Source of the DNA: Acanthaster planci
Taxonomy: Eukaryota > Echinodermata > Asteroidea > Valvatida > Acanthasteridae
Direction: 5' to 3'
Length of the DNA: 64,000 nt
NCBI RefSeq assembly: GCF_001949145.1
Contig: NW_019091461.1
Location: forward strand, 374,001-438,000
The notes under the pieces were generated by a model, which saw only the letters and a list, made by a program, of their open reading frames with translations, made no database searches and was not told the DNA's origin. The position numbers and the translations under genes were made by a program. This document shows, in pieces, positions 36,909 through 48,100 of this stretch. How positions within the stretch are numbered: the stretch's first letter is position 1; every line of letters begins with the position of its first letter.

Positions 36909-39900
36909 ATGGTGAGAGTCTCAGGATTCGTCATCCTTCGTCAGTGAGGCTTGCCTGAAGAAAATTGACAGACACGCCGTCTTGATAACCGCACTCAGTG
37001 AGTGTTTCCACCGGACTTTATAGGGTATAAAGAGTCTCAGTTCAAGGTTAGAAGTTTTGGGAACTTCAAAATCCTGGGAAATTGTCAGATCAGAGGATGT
37101 GATCTTACCCCACGAATGATAACGTTTCAGACATTGGTATGGTTCACTTGGGGAAATTTTTACAGAAACTTTTAAAGCCTTTTTGGTTATTGGGAAGGAT
37201 GTGTACTTCCCCTCGCTGGGATTGCTTTGAGAACAAATAGAGGATAAACATTAAGCACTCTTTTTCGTCCAGAATCCCAGCATCCAAAACTACTTTGATT
37301 GCAAGATAAGGGAAAACATTAAAATCTTGAAATGACCCCATGTGAACTTCTTAAAATGTTGAATTGACTTTAAAAAAGATCTGTTTTACTGTTCCCAACG
37401 GGCACAGGATGTCTTTTAAAAAGCTAAAAAACACAGCTGTGGTATCTAAAGAGGTATTCCTAGATCTACAGTTTTTCTGTTAATTGTGAAATTATATGAA
37501 TTAGCTGTTGAAATATGACATATTTATGCTGAAGTCGTCCCAGTGTAGTAAAGGGCGTACTGAACTAAATACCAATATATTTTTGCAAGTTGGCAGGAAT
37601 GCCTACACTCTCTATAAGTTACCCTGGAGTTGTGTCTGACTGAATCATGTGTTAACAAATCATAGCTGTGAACTTTCCAGGCAATGTGGTGAACTGTTGT
37701 CCATTATTGCATGATTCTGAATACACAGTGCCATTGAACCATTCACAAATTGGCACGAAAGGCACACAAACATCATTTGAAGCTCAAGTTCTTGGAGCTA
37801 CCTAGCAGTGAGTACCACCTAGCAAATGTTAACATGCTGGGCAAATACCAGCTGAGTCAGTCCCAGACTATGCACATTACATGACACGTTGGGCTGGTAA
37901 CATGCAGTGTTGTAGTCAAAACCTCTTAAATTATGTCACAAGACCATCATATAACAGTATTCCTCTTAACTCTGAGCACTTTTATTTACACGAATTATAA
38001 ATATTTGGCACAAGTAACTACATTCCTTTGAGAATGTTTTCAAAGTAACTTAAAGCAGTCTAAGAATTATCACTGTGTCACTTAAAAGCCATATTTGTTT
38101 AATAAAAAGAAACACTTCAAAAATCAAAGCAAATATTTGTATGAATACTTCAAATACAGTTTTTTCTAAAACGGGTTCAGCCATATTTGATAAGGAGCCA
38201 TTTTAAATTGACAGTAGTCCGAATCTACCTGGAAAACCTTTACACTTCACCATCAACCTCCATTCAAACCAGTGCCCCTTTGGCTAGTCACCATTTCCTG
38301 CCCTACCACAAAGACATTTTAGTCTTTTTCTGGGTAAATAATAAGAAAAAGTTATATGCTTTCCTAGAAACAATCGTAAAAGTATTTTTTAAGGCCAAAG
38401 ATATGTTTTGAAGGTGTGTGCGTGCCAAAAGCTGTAACATAAGAGTTCCTTATATTAGAAATGCATGTCTATATATAAATATATTTATGTGTGCCAGTCA
38501 TGCAGTGCTATTTTAGTGTCTATGGATAGATTTATGCAAGTGTTTTCACCTTGATTTGTAACAGTATTTTTGTACATCAAAGATTAAACTATGCACTTGG
38601 CACCTAAGTGATATTGGAAAAAAATATATATATCTAAGAATGCATATTTTTGTATTCATGCAGATTTGTAATACCCAGTTCAACTGGTAAACATGCGTAT
38701 TGATTGAATGTATAAAAGTCAGGGAAAATGACTTCTGCAGTTTATGTGGTGTGACAGTTTCCATAGTGAAATGATCAGTGCTCATTCCGAAATGTACACA
38801 TTTATGATTGCCATATGTAGGAAGCAAACATTAATAAGAAAGTGACACAAAAATAATCTTTAAAGGAGAAGGAGATGGAACTGGAAAAAAGAATTAAGGG
38901 GCTTTGATGAATTGAGCTATGATCTTTCATTATTTTGAAGGTTGGTAATTTGAAATGTGTTAATTACTGTTGGGATAATAATTATAAGTACTCACTGGTA
39001 GTGTTGTAGTACTCGTACTCGAGTACTACTCTGAGAGTAGTGAGTCACTACTCTCAGAGACAAAGTCTTCTTAGTATCACATGTTTTGACATGTTTGGAT
39101 TTGTGGGTTTTTCTTATAAATCTAAAATTATCATTCTTCTTGAATCCAGTTTACATCATATCACCAAAACGGAAACAAGATGTTGTTTCTCGGGATGGCA
39201 AGCAGAAAAACCACAAATCGTGAATATTAAACGTGGCCTGATATACACTTCACTTTCACAGCTGCTATACACGTACAGTGAAACTGCAACTCTTGTTATG
39301 AGTTAAACTTCCATGGCCTCCATGTCATGCACAGATGATGAGTAGTTTTGGGAAAGTAAGTCTCACTTTTCTTTTCACATGCTCTGTGTTCAACTTGATT
39401 CCCTGGGAAAGTTTCCTTTTCATAGTTCCTGATCGTCATTTTGCATTTGTTGATAACCTGGGTCATGTTGTATTGCTGCACTGTGGCTTGGAAGCACACA
39501 CCAGTCTGTGATACTGGCAACAGCCATAACCCATTGAGTTGTGTGTAATTTCGAGCTGCAGTCAATTAATTTGGACACTGCTTAATATTAGCCGACAAAC
39601 AGTCTAATGCCAAAAGAATTGCATGGTGTTCCAGCTGGTAATCTGTTTTTGCGGAGCAATTTTCTCTGTGCAGTTTCAGAAAATTGGCCTGAGGAATTTT
39701 TGGATGCATGAATATGTGCATGCTTGCTTCAGAGCCACAGGGTAAAACTGTAGTCATTATAATAACTTGAGATTAGAAGCCATGTAGCTTGTTCCTAATT
39801 TTGTTTTGATCAACAAAGGAGGAAGTAATTTGAAGTAATAACCCACTTTTATGTTTTGCCCCGCCCTTCCCTTTGGTATTCTTTAGCGATGAAGTAATTA

Positions 39901-41852
39901 CTCTTCTTTGTATTTGTTTAAGTGAGCCTGTCATTTTGAGGGAACAACCAGCTCAATTGACGAATGTAATCTAATGCAGGAGGAGTATATTGTGTTGATA
40001 AACTTATGGCATTGTTTTGTTTATTCTTTTATATATATATATTTAAATGATCTACTTAAGAAAAGTATGGCAAGTGTTTTTTTCCTAATAAAGAAAATAA
40101 TGGTTTGTTTGGGTGCTGGAATGAGATGCTACAGTAGGAAATTGTCTTTGGACCATGCCAGGTGGTTCCTGCCCTCTACTGGAATATGTTATGTGGGTCT
40201 TTCCCAAGTTTGTGTTGTAGTTGGTTTATAGTAGGAAGTTGGAAGTTTGTTTTTGAATCAGTCGAGTAAAAAACCAAGGCAATTTAGCCGGTGCCCGACT
40301 GACTTTTAAACAGGTCAGTAAAGAAAAGAGAGATGGAAATACCGAGCGGAAACTCACATACAGTAAGTGGAATGGCAGCAGAAAGGTTTGACAGAAATGC
40401 AAACAACTGCATTCAATATTTATAGTAGTTCAATTTTATTGTATGCTCACAGATATTTTATTCACAACACAAGACCTAAGAATTGCCAGCATTATGTCAA
40501 TTAATTACTGCACATTTGACAAACTGTAACCTCATTTGGCATGCATCTGACTAGAATAGTGTGTATCAATATGTCCATCTGCACATGATATACATAATAT
40601 AGAGGATATGTATTTTGGCAGCATTCATTCGATATGTGGGACAGGTGTAAGACTATAATCTACCCTAAATGAACTTGCATTGTATCTACTACTGTAGACT
40701 GACTGGGACATTACAGTTCTTTTATTATTTTTTTTTAAGTTTTGGACTTGATTTGTCGTTTTGACAGATAAAGGCCGAAAATTTAAAAAAAGGAGTTCAA
40801 AAGGCCTACTCATGTTGATACGTTGAAATCATGTTGAAGTCACAGAGTACTTACTCCAATATGGCAGAGGCTTATCCAGTCGAACAACTGGTCTTTGATG
40901 GGTTGAAATATTGTGGTAACTCATCTTGAATATGGCTTTGAGGTGATCTACCTTGCATTTAGCATTTCTTCAGCATTAAATGATCGATAGAATTGGCCAA
41001 AAATTTGCCTGTGTAGCAAGCGTGTTCATTTATGTGTGCCGCTGCAATGCAGTGAAAAAGTAAAGATTTTTCTTTAACATTTAAATGATACGAACCCAGA
41101 GCACGGCAGCCGTTTACTGTGGGCGCTAGATTTATTACATGTACTAGCTGGTGTCCAACAATGCCCCTCCACCTCACGTGAACGCATCTCCCTCCTACCC
41201 CAGTGTATCCATCAGCTCGTAACTGACATGAAACAAGAGCGTTGTTCTGTTGGAAAACTAGACACTCCTGTCCAAATGCTCCCTCCCTTCACGATTGAGT
41301 GTAGTAATCCAGGCCACCAGCCACTGCCATAGTGGCGTAGAAAATAGGTATTATCGAGGACCAGCCCTGAATATGGAGTAGCCTATTAAAAACTAAAACC
41401 ACCGTTCGTCCATCACTGATCCATGGCTTAATTTTACCTCATCATACTTTGGGCTGTAAATATATGAATATTTTCTTGTTGTGTATTCTGTCCTCGCAAT
41501 CCCGACCCTTTTTTGGAGTGTCGCAATTTCTGCACTGTCGTTTCTCAGTAATAGTAGAGGGGCCTGTGAGGGGCACAGCTAGCGGTGGATAAACTACGTG
41601 GTAGGCTCTAAATAACTTTGAGGGGATGCAACTCTCTCGTTACAATTTTTCTTTCATTATTTGATCAAGGATACCACTTATATGAGTAGAAACAAAAATT
41701 CAAGGCAAATATTTGCACCTTAGAATTCATCATTGCTTGTCAGATTCAATTATTAGAGACTTAAATTGCAGGTTTGGGCACAATACAAAGCAAACCCCTA
41801 AATTATTTTTGGTTGAGTCTAACCGGAACTTCAACATGGCGTCATCAATTCA
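36909..41852. other. Kinesin 3' UTR and spacer to IRAK
   Basis: AT-rich DNA without recognisable exons. An AATAAA overlaps the kinesin stop codon itself (36904-36909) but is too early to be the main signal; AATAAA at 38101-38106 is a better poly(A) candidate. A 31-bp palindrome lies at 39029-39059. A word pair CAGTGTTGTAGTC / GTCACAAGACCAT near 37902-37951 also occurs near 29107-29145, suggesting a small dispersed repeat. Confidence 0.45.
39029..39059. repeat. 31-bp palindrome with 15-bp perfect arms
   Basis: CTCTGAGAGTAGTGA and TCACTACTCTCAGAG flank a single G. Just upstream is a second palindrome, GTACTCGAGTAC. Both are built on the word TAGTACTC/GAGTACTA and may be the end of an unidentified repeat. 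No gene is nearby. Confidence 0.8.
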
Positions 41853-41862
41853 GGGATTTCCC
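41853..41862 (+). promoter_or_regulatory. Perfect kappaB (Rel/NF-kappaB) consensus upstream of IRAK
   Basis: GGGATTTCCC matches GGGRNWYYCC at every position. It lies 293 bp upstream of the IRAK start codon, where a proximal promoter would be expected. IRAK acts upstream of NF-kappaB, so a feedback site is plausible. A single 10-mer can also arise by chance. Confidence 0.45.
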
Positions 41863-42154
41863 CCTAAAAAGCCCCCATAGTGCACGTACAAAACACACGG
41901 TGGGCATGCATGTACTGTATGTACATTGTACACTTACGTTACGTGAACATTGACGTACACAATTTCCTTTGCCTGAAAGGTGTTTCATTTTGATCGCCAT
42001 GATTTAGTCATTTTTCCCTTAATTCATTGTCCACAAGGCTATTAGTTCATTCAGGCATCGTTCCAACTTTCGCACTTTCAAATAATTTCCATATATCTGG
42101 TCGAAATTAATACAGAATTTAGGGCATCGAAGTAGAAAGAACGACATCATCGAG

Positions 42155-45100
42155 ATGACCGCCGTTGCTGGAAGTGCAGTTCAAGGGGCGATGACGTCCA
42201 GACAACGGCCTCGTGGCTCGGCTGCGCCGCGCCCAGTCACTTTTATCCGCGACATCCCCCTGGGCATAAGAAATGATATATGTCGGATGCTGGACATTTC
42301 CCCTGCTTGGATCAATTTGGGTAAGTGGAAGTATGGTTGATAAACTATTACGCCAAAGGCTTAGGCATTTCATACTCGACTTTCACAGAAAAGGGACAAA
42401 GAAAAAGCCGTATGCACGCAGGAAAGTCCTGTTTACCGAAGCGGATGTTGCCTTGACTTTGGAAAATCCACGACAACCCATGATGAAAACTGTCCACAAG
42501 TCGGGTAACCCTTAAATACAATGAGTCACTAGTTGACCATACTTTCTATGGTCAAATACAGTTACTTCATTCAGTCGATCCATATTTTCCGGATTTGTGG
42601 GATATTTTCCAGGAAATCAACTCAGAAAATATCATGGAGTACATGCATGGAGGAAGTACAGTACATGTACATGCTGATGTACATGTACAGGTATATGTGG
42701 GAAAGACTATTAAGCAGATAGGCCTACATATGTGCTTGTGTTTGGGCACTGTCGTGTTTGTACCAATATGCACTAAGTAATAAGTGTTCATAAAAGCATC
42801 TCTGACCTACATGTCTTCTTTCAAGATTTGGATTAATCTGTTCAACAACGATTTTGTATGTAGGCCCTATTTATTTTTTGACTGGTAATGGATTATTGCA
42901 AAAGCACATCTCGTTTAGTCCAACACGGTGAAAGTAACAGAAAATGTTACCATAAAATTGTGTATGTTGGAGATTTGCCTCTTCAGACCCGTCTAAATCT
43001 TATGCATGCACTTGATCATGATGAAGACAGTAAAAACAACTGGAGGAAGTTGGGTAAGGCATGCTGCATGTAATGTAAATGTGTGTTCATACACAGCTTT
43101 ACAAATATTACGTCCAAACTGTCAACTGTCTTGAAGTGGATAGTTTGGACTTGTTTCACTTTTGTGTCCAAAGTTCTAGATTACTGTCAAAATGGACATA
43201 ACTTGTTCTCCATCTTTTCAAGAGCCTTTTTCATAATTTTAACACACATTTGTTTCAAATTAAAGCAATTTTTTTAATCAAAAGTACATACTGTTTAACA
43301 TCTGTTTCTACTTCCATAGTCTAGGCCTGTTTAATATACTCAAGATTTTCAATAATGTCTGAACTATATGATTTTTACATACATGTGCTGTCAGTCCCAC
43401 AAGGAAGGAAACATAATTTCAGTATTAGGAGTGATTATTTATTTTTCAATTCCTCTGGTAAATGATTGATTTATTGTTTATTTGCTTTTGTTTTATCCTG
43501 TCCTGGATGTCATGATGAATGTTATCGTACCTGGGTCAAGAAAAATGAATATCCAATAATTGCAAGAGTGCGGTATTATATATTAGATAGATTGCTTGAT
43601 TCATAGACTGGTAAGGATGAAAAAAATCCTGATCTACATACATGTACATGTAGCGTTAGTATTCTTTTAGCAATGTTAGACGGGAGTTTTTCTCTTCTTG
43701 TTTCTTGTAAAGCATGTTACTCAGTCATTTTCTCCAAAACTGGCCCTTTTCATGTGTAAATTATGGTACTTCAAATCTCAAGTACATGTACTTCCTGGGT
43801 GCATGGGTTGTGGCTTGCAATGTTTGACCAATGCACAGCAATGAGTTTGTCTAAACAAATACTGAATTGTGCCAGCAGCGGCGGAACGATTTCTTAGTGG
43901 GGGGGGCAGTTGTGAAACCATCAGGCATCAGCCATTAATTTTCTGATCTATTAAGCCCCACCCTATCATAGGACCTGCAGAAAGTGAGGGGGGAGATGCC
44001 CCCAGTCACAAAAGTGGTGGAGCCACTGGCCCCTCTTTGATCCCCCCCCCCGCCAGTGGGTAGTGTAAATGCCCAGATACCACATTTACCCCAGATACAT
44101 GAATTTGGAACGTAGGCAGGCAATTAAGTTCTTCATTCCAGCATGTCTCTCTGCCATCTGGATTGTCCATAACTGGGCCGTTTTCCAATACTCAACTTCG
44201 GTTCCATCTCAGGCTTCAATTGTTTTTTAACTGGCTGACGTTGAAGCTGTAAGCACAGTAATTAGTTTAATAGTGCCACTAAATATCAAAAAAGATGCAA
44301 GAGAGCCTGAAATTACAGCAATCCTATTTAATGTAAATGCTTCAGGCCCACAATCGGGGATTGGTTTTGGGAACAAAGCCTGAGACGGAGCCCAAGTCAA
44401 GTATTGGAAAAGGGCCCTGATATCTTTCTCGTGTAGCTCCCCATGTTGGTTTGCAGTAATTACCCCTGCATTAAGATACATACATGCTGTCAGGTCACCA
44501 GCTCCATAGAGACGTTTTCTTGTGATGTTACAATCGTGCTTCTTTAGGGGGAGAGACATAGGGCCTGTTTGTTTCACAGGGATCTGGATCTCGATCAGCG
44601 GTTTCAACGCTGGTTTACTCCATCTGTTAGGCAGACTCTGGTGTCAGTGAACCAACACAACAAATTACTGATTGAGATCTGGATCCATGTAAAACTTCTG
44701 TCTGTTTTATTGTGGGACATAGCTAATCTGGTATTGAAGTAATACGTGTACATGTATGTACAATATCGTTGTAGTCTCCGTGCCCACTCTAAACTTAAAT
44801 TGTCTCCACTGCTGGAAATTTAGTGCCATATACACCCCTCGGTTGTAAAAAAAATCCAGACCTATAATCACGTTGATCAGCCATTGTTCATTTGTTCACT
44901 ATCTTTTCAGCTGCACTCCTGGGTTTTAGCAATGACGAAGTACAGAGCTTCAAGCAGGCCCTGTACCGGATGGCTGGTAGCCCGACAGATGAGATGTTAA
45001 CAGTCTGGGACTACGGCTGCCACACTGTTACCGAGCTCTATCGCAAACTGTTTGAGATGAAGCATGCCCGGTGTATGATGCTTCTGAAGGACTTTGGTAA

Positions 45101-48100
45101 GTGGGACGAGTGGTGAATTGAGTGTTTGTGATCAGAATGGGACATGTAATTTGGAACAGTTGGCTCCAGTTGTAAATGAGCAAGGCATTTTTTTGTCTCA
45201 TGGAAGTTAAATGCACCACATAAATGCACAGGCTCAAATGTACTCGTGAGCAGATTCATAGAAGCTTTAAATGGACACAATGCACTCAGTGGTAGGAGCA
45301 ATCGAGTGTTGACCAAGAGGCTGCCATGGAGAGGCCGTTTTTGATGTTTATGGAGGACAAGAACATGGTGGACATGCTGTGATATGTATTTGAGTGATTG
45401 TCTCTAGACAATTTTTGATATATCAGGGCATTCTGTGCAGTGGAAAGAAGAAAGGATTAACCAAAGGTGATGCTCAAAGACAGGTACATGTACAAATCTT
45501 CTACCCAGACAAACAAACATCGCAATTCCCAGATGCAGCCAGCACATGGAATCTGTCAACCATTTACTGCAGTGTGTACTGTGAAAATGGCCTCTCCATG
45601 GCAACCTCTTGGTGGCGCACTCTATTGTAAATTGCCTGTATCACCTCTCTCTTTTTCTGCACGGAGCCCATAATGCTAAATTATCTGTCTTCCTCACCAG
45701 TCGATCCCAGTCTGCATCAGCTCATCCGGGAGGTACAAGGGGTGCAGCCAGATGACGATAACAGCTCAGCCGCCCCCATCCACCCAGGACACCCCACCAT
45801 TCCCCCGGTCACCTACATCCCAGGTAAGTCCAGCAAAATATCAAGACAAGTGAACTCACCTCAGATTGGTGATACCGGACCTCAAAGTGTCTGGAGTAAT
45901 TTTTGCCTTAGTCATAGTCTGAATGGGCTAGTTTCAACATACACAGAGTGCAGGAGTATTTGAGTACATATTAATATTCAAATGGAGTTGATACCTCATC
46001 AGAGGTCACAAGGTCAGCAACACATTAACCTTATACCAAGATGGAGTTCTTAGGGATTTACAACTGATAACTTTCGAGTGTTGGTTTACTTTTTTACATT
46101 GAATTTTCCCTGATTTCTGCCATTAGGTGCAGGGGGCCAGCCTCCTTACGCTGCAGGTGGGCAGATGTCTCAGGGCCACCAGCCTCACCTCCAGCGACCC
46201 GGTCAGCCCCAGGCCACCCAGGGGTCATGGAACGGCTTGTCGCAGAACCCCAGCAAACAGCAACAAGGCAGGAGGAGCGAGGGCCTGACGGCCAACATCA
46301 ACAAGGACTCCTCAGAGAAGGTCATTGGCCTGGGCTCGCCCTTCAAGGGCTGGCAGGGGGAGACCAGTGGATCCGCCGGCAGTGCCAACAAAGGCGAGCT
46401 GGTCAGCGGTGGTAGCGGTGAGATAACCTCACCTAACACCAGCCAGGAATTGGGAGAGAAAGAGAGGCTGGAAAATTGTGAGTTGTTTTCATGATTTCCA
46501 TCAATACTTCTTCATTGGAAACTGGCACAGATGCTGATCACTTTCTGTAAAAATGCAAAGTTTCCTCAGGTTTCTAATTACTGGAACAAATGATTTTGTT
46601 ACTCAGCGTTTCGGTTTGTTTCATTTAGTCAGTAGTCGTGGGCATAACTTAAAAATTTTTATAAACAATCCTCTACTAGTTATTAGATTCTGATACTGTC
46701 CATTAGTCATTTTAACATGTACTCTTTGATATAAGAATAATATTTGTTTAAGAAATGTACAGGAAAGAAATAATTCCACTTGATATAACTAACTACACTT
46801 GTCATGTAAATTTTAAAAGTTGCTGTTATGATGACATGTAAATTTGTACATGTCATGGAATGTAGTAAGAGATACAGTTTGCCTTGTATGAATGTCATTG
46901 AATTCAGCTTTATAGTTCAGTCTTGCCTAAAAGCAGCATAATATATGGAACATATTACCAGTTTCATGGTCTTTCCGACTGGAACCATCAACAGTGTTTG
47001 TGTGTAAGCTCGCTGTTTACTCATTATCCCATCGTCATAATGATTCAAATTAATAAGAAAGAAGAAATTGAACTGATACATTTCACAGCAATTTTTGACT
47101 GAGCAAAGGAAATACACACTGTTGAAGGATTGAAATCTATGACCTTCAGATTTACTTACGTGTCCTCAACCAACTTTCAAAGAAATACTTGGAAAAGTAA
47201 ACAGTGGAGCCATGATAAATCTTCCAAAAGGGAAATCTGCCGGTGTCCATGAAATTTGTCAGCTCTTGGTTATTGTTTACAATATTTGTTTGTCAACAGA
47301 TCAGGACAAGTCAGCACTTAGCCTAACCATCCATATCCCCTACAACGACATCGTCAAAGCGACCAATAACTTTGATGGAACCTACAAACTGGGAGAGGGC
47401 TCTTTTGGCACGGTTTACCACGCTGTCATTAATCTGATTCACTACGCTGTAAAACGAATGAAACAGGTATGTGTATGTGATGCTTTCTGGATGTGTAGCC
47501 TTGAAAAGTCTCAACAAAATCATCCTCCAATATTGTCACATTTTAACGCTGAATAATTGAAGAGCTTGACTCTTATGACTCTAAGACTTTTGTTTCGCTA
47601 TGTAGTTTGTTTCATAATATATGTTTAAAAAGCCGTATCCTCTTTGAGTGATCCTTGTTCATCACTTCCCAGGTTGTATCATGTTATTAGGGTGTGATCC
47701 CTGGCTTTATGGTGTTCCAGGTTTAATGGCTTCTGGCTAGTGCCCCCAAACAGAGGTATTGACAAATGGGAAGAACCACCAACATAGGGCAGGATAGCTC
47801 AGTTGGTAGAGCACTGGTACGGTGTTCCAGAGGTTGCAGGTTCAAATCCCGCTCCAGTCAATTTCTTTATTCATCTTTATAATCACTTATGAGAGCTCGT
47901 AGCCAATTTGAAGTTATCAACAGGAAAGTTTCTGCATTAGTTGGTCGTCATCATCTGACTTTGTGTTCTCACAGAAAGTACCCTATTTTTGCAACTCTTG
48001 AGCTGAAAATATCTGCAAATTTAAAATGTTGAGTCAAGATTTGCAAAGAACTAGTTGCAACCAACATACAGCCTCTTGCAATTTTGCTTGTAACTGGATT

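Noticed and set aside
42273-42515. Open frame continuing past IRAK exon 1
   Set aside because: Different frame from the death-domain exon, crosses a strong donor and has no family resemblance.
44227-44607. 126-codon open frame on the minus strand
   Set aside because: It overlaps the inverted-repeat element at 44175-44417 and resembles no protein family I know; chance open frame.
47788-47860. Functional tRNA-Thr (GGT)
   Set aside because: C at position 33 and a broken anticodon stem; treated as tRNA-derived repeat.
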